Assembly: GCF_017599305.1 (NCBI RefSeq)
Contig: NZ_JAGFWR010000014.1
Coordinates: 1 to 64,000, forward strand
Direction of reading: 5' to 3'
Source of the DNA: Micromonospora antibiotica
GTDB lineage: Bacteria > Actinomycetota > Actinomycetes > Mycobacteriales > Micromonosporaceae
DNA length: 64,000 bases
In this document: positions 31,610 to 39,438 of the stretch, in pieces
How positions within the stretch are numbered: the stretch's first letter is position 1
Layout of the letters: every line of letters starts with the position of its first letter
Made by a program: the position numbers and the translations under genes
The notes under the pieces: generated by a model
What the model was told of the DNA's origin: nothing
Seen by the model: the letters and a program-made list of their open reading frames with translations, nothing else
Database searches by the model: none

Positions 31610-31860
31610 CCGCACCGCTGCCTGGTCCACACACGCCGGTACGCCCGCTCTGGCTGTGCCGGGTCGACGCGCGGCCCTGGCCGTGCGGCGAGGCGAAACT
31701 CGCGCTCCTCACGAGGTACGACGGCGACCGGCCGGGCTTGTTGATCCTGCTCTCCCGGTTGTCGGTGGAGGCGAGCACCCACCTGACGCAGCTCGACAGC
31801 GGTCGCCGAGCCGACCTGACCAACCGCTTCCTGCGCTGGGCATACCCGCCCGACGGCTGA
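31606..31860 (+). CDS. Small WxC-WPC protein (84 aa)
   Basis: An 84-residue protein. The core LWLCRVDARPWPCGEAKLALLTRY resembles small actinobacterial proteins (often mislabelled flavin reductase) that carry WxCxxCxxxWPC; here the middle Cys is Asp or Ala, so a zinc knuckle would be incomplete. The C-terminal half LLILLSRLSVEASTHLTQLDSGRRADLTNRFLRWAY is helical. Homologues tend to sit beside XRE regulators, as here. Function unknown. GTG 31606 overlaps the previous stop. Confidence 0.72.
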   Translation: MTAPLPGPHTPVRPLWLCRVDARPWPCGEAKLALLTRYDGDRPGLLILLSRLSVEASTHLTQLDSGRRADLTNRFLRWAYPPDG

Positions 31861-32001
31861 CCTTCCGCACCGGACGCACTGCACCCCGGCTACCCTGCCG
31901 GCGGCTGCCCGCTCCCCGCCTGCGGAGATCAAGATCGGAACAGGTCGGCGAGGGCGGGCGGCGCGGCCGGGGACGGCCGGGCACGACCCGAAGGGGCAGG
32001 C

Positions 32002-32057
32002 AGCTGATTGTGGAGATTTATTGCGCCCCTGGCGACAAGAACTCTCCACAATCAGCT
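32002..32057. repeat. Long palindrome with AGCTGATTGTGGAGA arms
   Basis: Perfect 15-nt outer arms (32002-32016 and 32043-32057) continue inward as an imperfect stem (TTATTGCGCC with GGCGACAAGAA), giving about 26-nt arms around a very short loop. It is AT-richer than its surroundings and lies 140 bp after the small-gene trio. It might terminate that trio, but the length and composition suggest a mobile palindromic repeat. Confidence 0.7.
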
Positions 32058-32092
32058 CGGCGCGCTCGCCTCGATCCCCACCCACCGCATCC

Positions 32093-32190
32093 CGCACCGC
32101 ACCGCTGCCCGCCCCGCACCGCACCGCACTGCTGCCCGCTCCGCACCACAGCGCACCGCACCGCACTGCTGCCCGCCCCGCGCCACAGCG
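32093..32190. repeat. Degenerate CACCGCACCGCACTGCTGCC repeats
   Basis: Three to four irregular copies of a unit around CGCACCGCACCGCACTGCTG plus CCCGC, 22-37 bp long. It fills the non-coding gap before the ABM monooxygenase gene. No reading frame here is credible. Confidence 0.6.
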
Positions 32191-32288
32191 CCTCGCACCG
32201 CACGGCGGCATCGCGCGGGCGCACCGGCCGGTCAGGGGCTCGGGCGCAGGGACAGGGGCGGGCGCAGGGGCAGGGATAGGGTGGTGGG

Positions 32289-32606
32289 ATGGCAGTCGTG
32301 AAGATCAACGCGATCGACGTCCCGCCGGGTGCCGGCGAGGAGTTGGAGAAGCGGTTCGCCGCTCGGGCCGGCGCGGTGGAGAACTCCCCCGGTTTCCTCG
32401 GCTTCGAGCTGCTGCGCCCGGTCGCCGGGGAGAGCCGCTACTTCGTCTACACCCGGTGGGAGACGGAGGAGGCGTACCAGGCATGGGTCGCCGGGTCGTC
32501 CCGGGCCGCACATGCCGGCGAGGGCGGCGAGCAGCGGCGGCCGGTCGCCTCCGGCGCGACGCTGCTGGAGTTCGAGGTGGTCCAGCAGGTGACCGGCAAG
32601 GGCTGA
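32289..32606 (+). CDS. ABM-domain monooxygenase (HmoA-like)
   Basis: A 105-residue antibiotic-biosynthesis-monooxygenase fold protein. Pattern: VVKINAIDVPPGAGEELEKRFAARAGAVENSPGFLGFELLRPVAG, RYFVYTRWETEEAYQAWVAG and a C-terminal LLEFEVVQQV strand. The Asn of VENSPGF and the following W are positions that matter in heme-degrading members (HmoA, MhuD), so heme breakdown is possible, though many homologues are of other or unknown function. It stands alone, convergent with the LanC-like gene. Confidence 0.85.
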   Translation: MAVVKINAIDVPPGAGEELEKRFAARAGAVENSPGFLGFELLRPVAGESRYFVYTRWETEEAYQAWVAGSSRAAHAGEGGEQRRPVASGATLLEFEVVQQVTGKG

Positions 32607-32643
32607 CCGGCGATACCGCCCACGGCGGTCGCCGGCGGGCGGC

Positions 32644-33921
32644 TCAGATCCAGGGCAGGACGGGGGCGGTGGCGGGAGCGGCCAGCCGGGCGAGCCAGCC
32701 GGCGATCCCGGCGGCACCCTGCATGAAGCCGGGCTCCGGCGGCAGCTGCGGCGGGGTCCTGGTGTGCTCGGTGTTCGACCAGGTGACGCCCGCCGGGGTG
32801 GACACGGTACGGGCGAGGACGTCCTCGGCGAGCGTGTCGGCCCAGGTGAGCAGGGCGGGGTCGCCGGCATCCTGGAAGCGGTCGACCAGCATCTGCCCGA
32901 CCCCGGCGGTGCCACAGCAGCGGGCGAGATTGTCCCAGTACCCCGGGTAGAGCCGCTGCGGGAGACGGCTGTCGCGCAGCGCCCCCAGGCATTCCTCGAC
33001 GGCCAGCCGCCAGCGGGGCTGCGGGTCGACGGCGTCGAGGAGGGCGAAGAGTCGTACCGTGCCGGTCGGGCCGTGGCACCAGCCGAAGGTGACCGCCGGA
33101 CGGTCCGGGCGGGACGGAACCAGCAGCGGCAGCGCCCACCCGCCGGGGCGGCGCCCCAGGGCCAGCAGTCCGTCGGCGGCGCGCACGGCGATGTCGCGCA
33201 GATCGTCGCGACGCAGGGAGTCGCCGGCTGTGGCCAGGACGTAGGCGACGCCGGCCGTGCCGTGGGAGAAGCCGGGCATGAGGCGCTCGTCGCCCGCCCG
33301 CATCCGCCAGTGCAGCCCATCGGGCCGGTCCTCGGCCAGCCCCACCAGCCCGTCGGCCAGGACGTTGGCCGCCTGCGCCACCACCGGATCGGCATCCTCG
33401 TCGAGGGCGTCGAGGAGGGCCAGCAGGATGCCGGCGTCGCCGGAGATGACATCGGAACACCGGCCCGGGTCCACCGGACGGCGCAGCAGCCGCTCGGCCA
33501 TCCGTACCGTCACCGACGCGGCGGTGTCGAGGGCCACCCGGTCGCCGGAGACCCGGCCCCAGGCGCGCAACGCGACCGCCACCCCGGCCCAGCCGCCGAA
33601 CAGCCCGTCGTCGGGCATCGTCGCGGCGTCCGGCTCGTGCCGGGCAAGATGCACCAGCCGACCCCGGGCCCCGGCCGCGACCCGGCCGAGCGCCGACCCC
33701 GCTGCGGTGACGACGCCGCCGTCGGTCGTGGTGACGACGGGCCCATCGGCCGGGTGGCGGCCGGTGGCCGTGGCCTCGGCGCAGCCGAGCAGCACCCCGG
33801 CGGTCCCGGCATAGAGGTCGTCGAAGCGTTCACCCGCCTCCTGCCACCCCAGACCACCCTCGGCGGGCACCGCCACCGACTCGATCCACCTGAACGCCTG
33901 CCGCACCACGTCCGCCGTCAC
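32644..33921 (-). CDS. Stand-alone lanthionine synthetase C-like protein
   Basis: A 425-residue LanC-like (alpha,alpha-barrel) protein. Motifs in order: LYAGTAGVLLG near the start, FSHGTAGV (about 218-225), GWCHGPTG (Cys282) and CCGTAG (Cys335, Cys336), ending with FMQGAAGIAGWLA. The usual CHG zinc motif is CCG, so zinc would be held by three cysteines, as in the promiscuous cyclase ProcM. LanC enzymes add cysteine thiols to dehydrated Ser/Thr in lanthipeptides. No dehydratase or precursor was seen nearby, so the substrate is unknown. GTG 33921 is chosen over the longer frame because AGGA lies ahead. Confidence 0.85.
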   Translation of the reverse strand: MTADVVRQAFRWIESVAVPAEGGLGWQEAGERFDDLYAGTAGVLLGCAEATATGRHPADGPVVTTTDGGVVTAAGSALGRVAAGARGRLVHLARHEPDAATMPDDGLFGGWAGVAVALRAWGRVSGDRVALDTAASVTVRMAERLLRRPVDPGRCSDVISGDAGILLALLDALDEDADPVVAQAANVLADGLVGLAEDRPDGLHWRMRAGDERLMPGFSHGTAGVAYVLATAGDSLRRDDLRDIAVRAADGLLALGRRPGGWALPLLVPSRPDRPAVTFGWCHGPTGTVRLFALLDAVDPQPRWRLAVEECLGALRDSRLPQRLYPGYWDNLARCCGTAGVGQMLVDRFQDAGDPALLTWADTLAEDVLARTVSTPAGVTWSNTEHTRTPPQLPPEPGFMQGAAGIAGWLARLAAPATAPVLPWI

Positions 33922-33985
33922 CGCGCCGATCCTGCCACCGCCGCCCGACGGCGTCCCCGCAATATCGGGCGCACACCCCGGCCAC

Positions 33986-34088
33986 GACCGGTCAGGGTGG
34001 GCGGTCCCGGCCATGACCCGGTCAGGACGGGCTCGGCCCCGGTCGAGACCGGTCAGGGTTGGGCGGTCCCGGCCGTGACCCGGTCAGG
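33986..34088. repeat. 41-bp direct repeat, two copies 61 bp apart
   Basis: GACCGGTCAGGGTGGGCGGT plus CCCGGCCATGACCCGGTCAGG occurs at 33986-34026 and, with a one-base insertion and one change, at 34047-34088. It lies upstream of the LanC-like gene and downstream of the sortase. A further GGTCAGGGTGAGCGGG doublet overlaps the sortase stop. No gene is visible between 33922 and 34137. Confidence 0.7.
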
Positions 34089-34137
34089 CGGCGGACCCGG
34101 CCGGCGCGGCGGGGCGCGGGGTCAGGGTGAGCGGGGG

Positions 34138-35049
34138 TCAGGGTGAGCGGGTCTCGGCCAGCGAGGCGAAGGCGATGACGTTGTCGGCGTAGCCGGTACG
34201 CCCGCCGACCCACTGGCCACCACAGGTGATCAACCGCAGGGCCGGCGCTCCGCTGTCGCCGTAGACCCGGTCGGCAGGCAGGGCCGACTTGTCGAAGAAC
34301 TCCACCGAGTCGACCCGGAACACCACCACCCGGCGGTCGTCGCGGGTCACCTCGATCCGATCACCTGGCTTCAGTTTGCGCAGGTCGTAGAAGACCGACG
34401 GCCCGTCTTTCGAGTCGACGTGGCCGACGATGATCGCCCGGCCCGGCTCGCCGGGGGTCGGACCCCGGTCGTACCAGCCGGTCTCCTGGTGCCGGTCCAG
34501 CGGCGGGACGTCGATCGACCCGTCCCGGGCCTGACCGACCGGGGCCACCGGGGCGGCCACCTTGATCGTCGGAACGGTGAGCCGGACCGGTCGGCTGGCC
34601 GGCAAGCTACCCGGCGTGGGGCTCTGCCGGGCACCCGCCGCCGGCCGCTGCGCCGTCGTGTCGGTCCGGTCCAGTGGGCCGACCGTACGACCCAGCCCGG
34701 CCCCGGTGGCGAAGACACCCAGCAGCACCAGCAGCACGGCCAGCGGCACCGACCAGGGACTGCGGGTCGACGCCGGGCCCCCGGGCGACGCCGCCGGCCC
34801 GGCGACGCCCGGCTGCGCCGTCGGCCCACCGGGCGGTGGGAACGGGCCATCACGCGGCGGGAACGCAGAGACACCCGGCGGGATCAGCCCACCGGGTGGC
34901 GGGAACGGACCGCTGCGGGGTGGCACCGGGCCGCCGGGCGACGCCTGGCCACCGGGTAGCCGGACCGGGTCGTGGTGCTGCGGGTTCGGGCCGGCGGACG
35001 GTCGGAACGGGCCGCTACGGGGGCCTGAGGGGACGGGCGGTGGGGGCAT
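34138..35049 (-). CDS. Class F-type sortase
   Basis: A 303-residue membrane sortase. Residues 1-98 are a long cytoplasmic Pro/Gly-rich region, then one membrane helix (about 99-118, VPLAVLLVLLGVFATGAGLG), a linker, and the sortase domain (150-303). The catalytic triad candidates are visible: His210 (IIVGHVDSKDG), Cys276 (LRLITCGGQW) and Arg284. The short domain and the VGHVDSKDGPSVFYDLRKLKPGD pattern point to class F/E-like actinobacterial sortases. Its ATG lies two bases after the stop of the upstream surface-protein gene, so they are translationally coupled. Confidence 0.9.
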   Translation of the reverse strand: MPPPPVPSGPRSGPFRPSAGPNPQHHDPVRLPGGQASPGGPVPPRSGPFPPPGGLIPPGVSAFPPRDGPFPPPGGPTAQPGVAGPAASPGGPASTRSPWSVPLAVLLVLLGVFATGAGLGRTVGPLDRTDTTAQRPAAGARQSPTPGSLPASRPVRLTVPTIKVAAPVAPVGQARDGSIDVPPLDRHQETGWYDRGPTPGEPGRAIIVGHVDSKDGPSVFYDLRKLKPGDRIEVTRDDRRVVVFRVDSVEFFDKSALPADRVYGDSGAPALRLITCGGQWVGGRTGYADNVIAFASLAETRSP

Positions 35050-35051
35050 GG

Positions 35052-35777
35052 TCAGCTCCCGGCGACGCCACGCGGCCGGCGGGCCGCCACGATCCCGACG
35101 ACGGCCCCGGCGATGGTCAGCGCCAACCCGCCGGGCACCAGCAGTCCGCCGGGCAACCCGCCGTCCGCCGCGCCGCCGAAGCCGGTGTGCGGACCGGGGC
35201 TGGGCTTGACCTTCTTGACCACCTGGAGCGCCGTCGAGGCGGTCGCCCCGTCGGGACATTCCAGCTTGATCCGGTAGTTGCCGGGCCGGACCCGGTCCCT
35301 GACCATCGGGGCGGCGGTGAGCCGTCCGTGCTGCGGCTGCACCTGGACCCGGCCGAAGGCGTCCGAGACGACTGTCGCCGGGATCGAGTTGTCGTGACAG
35401 CTCGCCTCGATGCCGACCAGGTAGCCAGGCTCGACGGTGCCCGGGGTCACCTCGACGAAGACCACGCCGGGCGGTGGTTGCGGATCTCCGCCCTGGTCCG
35501 GCGCGGGTTGCCCCGGGCCGGGGGCCGCAGCAGCGACCGCCGGGCCGACGACCGGCCCGGCGAACAGCAGGGGCGGGCCAGCGAGCAACGGCACAGCCGG
35601 CGGGACAGCCGAGACCGGGACGGCCGAGACCGGCGGAACAGCGGAGACCGGGACAGCGGAGACCGGGACGGCCGAGATGGGCGGGGCAGCGGAGGCCGGG
35701 GCGGCGTGCCAGAGCGCGGGGGCGAGGGCACCGACGGCGACCGCCAGCGCGGTGCGGTACAGCGCGATCGCCACCAT
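35052..35777 (-). CDS. Secreted surface protein, probable sortase partner
   Basis: A 241-residue exported protein. Signal peptide 1-30 (LYRTALAVAVGALAPALWHAAPASA). Next come five-residue repeats of SAVPV/SAVPP (about 34-60) and a Pro-rich stretch. A beta-sandwich-like domain (about 105-186) contains a pair of cysteines (EASCHDNS, LECPDG). The C-terminus reads PSPGPHTGFGG, then a hydrophobic helix and RRPRG. GPHTG (195-199) plus helix plus basic tail looks like a sorting signal. Start ATG 35777 follows GGGAGGGGG. The coupled sortase downstream supports anchoring to the wall; the recognised motif is inference. Confidence 0.75.
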   Translation of the reverse strand: MVAIALYRTALAVAVGALAPALWHAAPASAAPPISAVPVSAVPVSAVPPVSAVPVSAVPPAVPLLAGPPLLFAGPVVGPAVAAAAPGPGQPAPDQGGDPQPPPGVVFVEVTPGTVEPGYLVGIEASCHDNSIPATVVSDAFGRVQVQPQHGRLTAAPMVRDRVRPGNYRIKLECPDGATASTALQVVKKVKPSPGPHTGFGGAADGGLPGGLLVPGGLALTIAGAVVGIVAARRPRGVAGS

Positions 35778-35907
35778 GTCCCCCTCCCGGCGCCCAGGGC
35801 AGCGCCGGACGACCCGGACGCCGACCTGCCGTACGGGATGAATCGTCTCACCCCCCGACCGACGGCACATCCGATACGGCGGAACCGTCGCGTACGCTCG
35901 GGTCGCT

Positions 35908-36621
35908 GTGACCTCCATCGACCAGAACCCCGCCGTCCCGGTGGCCCCGTCGGCCACCCGGATCCGCACCTTCCATCCCCGTCGGGGCCGGATGAGCAGC
36001 CGGCAGACCGACGCGCTGGCCCGGCTCTGGCCGGCGTACGGGATCGAGATCGCCGACCTCGACGGGCCGGTCGATCCGGCCGGGTTCTTCGGTCGTGGTG
36101 CGCCGGTGGTGCTGGAGATCGGCTCCGGGATGGGTGACGCCACCGCGGCGATGGCCGCCGCCGACCCGGACCGGGACTACCTCGCGGTCGAGGTGCACAC
36201 CCCGGGCATCGCCCACCTGCTCGACCTGGTGCAGCGGCACGGCCTGGGCAACGTCCGGGTCGCCCAGGGTGACGCGCTGGACCTGGTCCGGGCCATGCCG
36301 GAGCGCTGTCTGGACGCGGTGCACGTGTTCTTTCCCGACCCGTGGCCCAAGTCGCGGCACCACAAGCGGCGCATCATCCAGCCGGAGCACGTGGCGTTGC
36401 TGCGGTCCCGGCTGGCCGGCGGCGGGACGCTGCACTGCGCCACCGACTGGGCCGAGTACGCCGAGTCGATGCGCTCGACGCTGACCGCCGACCCGGAGCT
36501 GGTCGACGGGTACGCCGGCTACGCGCCCCGCCCCGACCACCGCCCGGTGACCAAGTTCGAACGCCGCGCGCTGACCGCCGGGCGTCCCGTCTTCGACCTG
36601 ATTTACCGCCGCCGCCCCTGA
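35908..36621 (+). CDS. trmB: tRNA (guanine-46-N7)-methyltransferase TrmB
   Basis: A 237-residue SAM-dependent methyltransferase that makes m7G46 in tRNA. Visible: the SAM motif VVLEIGSGMGDATAAMA, EVHTPGIAHLL, the TrmB hallmark VFFPDPWPKSRHHKRRI, then CATDWAEYAESM and the C-terminal TKFERRAL. Length is normal. GTG 35908 has no obvious ribosome site and may be leaderless. It is divergent from the surface-protein/sortase pair (130 bp between). Confidence 0.94.
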   Translation: MTSIDQNPAVPVAPSATRIRTFHPRRGRMSSRQTDALARLWPAYGIEIADLDGPVDPAGFFGRGAPVVLEIGSGMGDATAAMAAADPDRDYLAVEVHTPGIAHLLDLVQRHGLGNVRVAQGDALDLVRAMPERCLDAVHVFFPDPWPKSRHHKRRIIQPEHVALLRSRLAGGGTLHCATDWAEYAESMRSTLTADPELVDGYAGYAPRPDHRPVTKFERRALTAGRPVFDLIYRRRP

Positions 36622-36840
36622 GCCCGTCGGACCGCCCACCCGGCGGTACGCGGGCCGAGCAGCACCCGCAGCTCCCCGCCGCGCCGCCGGTCGGCCGGCA
36701 CGTCCCGGGCGGCATCCGACCGCCGGTGACACCGTCTCCTCGGCCATCCGAAAAACCGGGCGGGCGGCGGGGACCGATCGGGGCGGGCGGGGTGGCCCGG
36801 TTGGCGGGCGGGGTGGTGGTGCGGGCACGATGGGGACGCT

Positions 36841-39354
36841 ATGACGCTGACTGCCGCGCTGCCTCGAAGCGCCGACCCCGACACCCTCTTCGACGCGTTC
36901 GCCGGCTGGGCGTCCGAGCGTGGGCTGAACCTCTACCCCCACCAGGAGGAGGCGGTCATCGAGATCGTCTCCGGCGCCAACGTGATCATGAATACGCCGA
37001 CCGGTTCGGGCAAGAGCCTGGTTGCGATCGCGGCGCACTTCACCGCCCTGGCCGACGACCGGACGAGCTTCTACACCGCCCCGATCAAGGCCCTGGTGTC
37101 GGAGAAGTTCTTCGCGCTGTGCGAGGTGTTCGGCGCGGAGAACGTCGGCATGCTCACCGGCGACGCCAGCGTCAACGCCGACGCCCCGATCATCTGCTGC
37201 ACCGCCGAGATCCTGGCCAACCTGGCGCTACGCGAGGGGGCACGGGCCGACGTCGGCCAGGTGGTGATGGACGAGTTCCACTTCTATGCCGAGCCCGACC
37301 GGGGCTGGGCGTGGCAGGTGCCGATCATCGAGCTGCCGCAGGCGCAGTTCGTGCTGATGTCGGCCACCCTGGGGGACACCACCCGGTTCGTCGACGACCT
37401 GACCCGGCGTACCGGCCGGTCCACCGCCGTCGTCCGGTCGGCCGAGCGGCCGGTCCCGCTGATCTTCTCGTACGCGATGACGCCGCTGCACGAAACGCTC
37501 GAAGAGCTGCTGGAGACCAAGCAGGCCCCGGTGTACGTGGTGCACTTCACCCAGGCCGCGGCGCTGGAACGCGCCCAGGCGCTGATGAGCGTCAACGTCT
37601 GCTCCCGGGCCGAGAAGGACATGATCGCCACCGCGATCGGGAACTTCCGGTTCACTTCCGGCTTCGGCAAGACGCTGTCGAGGCTGGTGCGCCACGGCAT
37701 CGGCGTGCACCACGCCGGGATGCTGCCCAAGTACCGCCGGCTCGTGGAGACCCTGGCCCAGGCCGGCCTGCTGAAGGTCATCTGCGGCACCGACACGTTG
37801 GGCGTGGGCATCAACGTGCCGATCCGCACCGTGCTGTTCACCGGCCTGAGCAAGTACGACGGGGTACGCACCCGGCTGCTCAAGGCCCGCGAGTTCCACC
37901 AGATCGCCGGTCGGGCCGGCCGGGCCGGCTTCGACACCATCGGGCGGGTCGTGGTGCAGGCCCCCGAACACGTCATCGACAACGAGAAAGCGCTGGCCAA
38001 GGCCGGCGACGACCCCAAGAAACGCCGCAAGGTGGTGAAGAAGAAACCACCGGAGGGCTCGATCGGCTGGGGCGAGCCCACCTTCCAGCGCCTGGTCGAG
38101 GCCGAGCCGGAGCCGCTCACCTCCAGCTTCCAGGTCAGCCACTCGATGCTGCTCAACGTGATCGGCCGGCCGGGTGACGCGTTCGCCTCGATGCGGCATC
38201 TGCTCACCGACAACCACGAGGACGCCGCCGCCCAGCGCCGGCACATCCGTCGGGCGATCGCCATCTACCGGGCGTTGCGTGCCGGTGGGGTGGTCGAGCA
38301 GCTCGACACGCCCGACGAGACCGGCCGGCGGGTCCGGCTCACCGTCGACCTCCAGCTCGACTTCGCGCTCAACCAGCCGCTGTCGCCGCTGGCGCTGGCC
38401 GCCATCGAACTGCTCGACGTCGAATCCCCGTCGTACGCCCTGGACGTGTTGAGCGTGATCGAGTCGATCCTCGACGACCCACGCCAGGTGCTCTCCGCGC
38501 AGCAGTTCAAGGCGCGCGGCGAGGCGGTCGCCGCGATGAAGGCCGACGGCATCGAGTACGAGGCCCGCATGGAGCTGCTCGACGAGGTGACCTGGCCGAA
38601 GCCGCTGGCGGAGCTGCTGCACGCCGCGTACGAGATGTACCGGCAGGGGCACCCCTGGGTGGCCGACCACCAGCTCTCCCCCAAGTCCGTCGTGCGGGAC
38701 ATGTACGAACGCGCGATGACCTTCGGCGAGTACGTGCAGTTCTACGGGCTGACCCGCTCCGAGGGTCTCGTCCTGCGCTACCTCGCCGACGCGTACAAGA
38801 CGCTGCGGCAGACCGTCCCCGAGGACGCCAAGACCGAGGAGCTGATCGACCTCATCGAGTGGCTGGGCGAGCTGGTCCGCCAGGTCGACTCCAGCCTGAT
38901 CGACGAGTGGGAGCGGCTGCGCAACCCCTCCGACGTCGCCGACGCCGCCCTGGCGCACGCGTCGCTTGAGGAGCGGGTGCCGGCGGTCACCCGCAACGCC
39001 CGCGCCTTCCGGGTGCTGGTGCGCAACGCGTTGTTCCGCCGGGTCGAGCTGGCCGCCCTGCGCCGCTGGTGGGACCTGGGCGAGCTGGACGGCGCATCGG
39101 GCTGGGACGCCGACGCCTGGGCGGAGGCGCTGGAGCCGTACTTCGAGGCGTACGACGGGATCGGGGTGGGGCCGGACGCGCGCGGCCCGGCGCTGCTCAT
39201 GATCGAGCAGGGGCGGGAGAAGTGGGCCGTCCGGCAGATCCTGGACGACCCGGAGGGCGACCACGACTGGGGGATCAGCGCCGAGGTCGACCTGGCCGCC
39301 TCGGACGAGGTGGGGGCCGCCGTGGTCCGGGTGACGGACGTCGGGCAGCTCTAG
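36841..39354 (+). CDS. DEAD/DEAH-box (Ski2-like) helicase with DUF3516
   Basis: An 837-residue superfamily 2 helicase. RecA1: NTPTGSGKSLVA (Walker A, about 51), APIKALVSEKFF (Ia), MDEFHFY (motif II; DEFH where DEVH is usual) and LMSATLGD (III). RecA2: VHHAGMLPKYRRLVE, CGTDTLGVGINVPIRTVLFT and HQIAGRAGRAGFDTIG (VI). The C-terminal 430 residues are the actinobacterial DUF3516. It resembles Ski2/Mtr4 RNA helicases, so a role in RNA decay or ribosome maintenance is likely but unproven. ATG 36841; no clear ribosome site. Monocistronic. Confidence 0.92.
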   Translation: MTLTAALPRSADPDTLFDAFAGWASERGLNLYPHQEEAVIEIVSGANVIMNTPTGSGKSLVAIAAHFTALADDRTSFYTAPIKALVSEKFFALCEVFGAENVGMLTGDASVNADAPIICCTAEILANLALREGARADVGQVVMDEFHFYAEPDRGWAWQVPIIELPQAQFVLMSATLGDTTRFVDDLTRRTGRSTAVVRSAERPVPLIFSYAMTPLHETLEELLETKQAPVYVVHFTQAAALERAQALMSVNVCSRAEKDMIATAIGNFRFTSGFGKTLSRLVRHGIGVHHAGMLPKYRRLVETLAQAGLLKVICGTDTLGVGINVPIRTVLFTGLSKYDGVRTRLLKAREFHQIAGRAGRAGFDTIGRVVVQAPEHVIDNEKALAKAGDDPKKRRKVVKKKPPEGSIGWGEPTFQRLVEAEPEPLTSSFQVSHSMLLNVIGRPGDAFASMRHLLTDNHEDAAAQRRHIRRAIAIYRALRAGGVVEQLDTPDETGRRVRLTVDLQLDFALNQPLSPLALAAIELLDVESPSYALDVLSVIESILDDPRQVLSAQQFKARGEAVAAMKADGIEYEARMELLDEVTWPKPLAELLHAAYEMYRQGHPWVADHQLSPKSVVRDMYERAMTFGEYVQFYGLTRSEGLVLRYLADAYKTLRQTVPEDAKTEELIDLIEWLGELVRQVDSSLIDEWERLRNPSDVADAALAHASLEERVPAVTRNARAFRVLVRNALFRRVELAALRRWWDLGELDGASGWDADAWAEALEPYFEAYDGIGVGPDARGPALLMIEQGREKWAVRQILDDPEGDHDWGISAEVDLAASDEVGAAVVRVTDVGQL

Positions 39355-39368
39355 CGCGGCGACGAGGC

Positions 39369-39396
39369 GGCGGCATCACCTGGTGGTGACACCGCC
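39369..39396. terminator. Bidirectional terminator between convergent genes
   Basis: GGCGGCATCACC pairs with GGTGACACCGCC (10 of 12, the two mismatches adjacent) around TGGT. It sits 15 bp after the helicase stop and 43 bp from the convergent haloperoxidase stop. Confidence 0.55.
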
Positions 39397-39438
39397 ACCC
39401 CGCCCACGTGCGTCCGCACCGCCAGGCGGACCCGTCGG

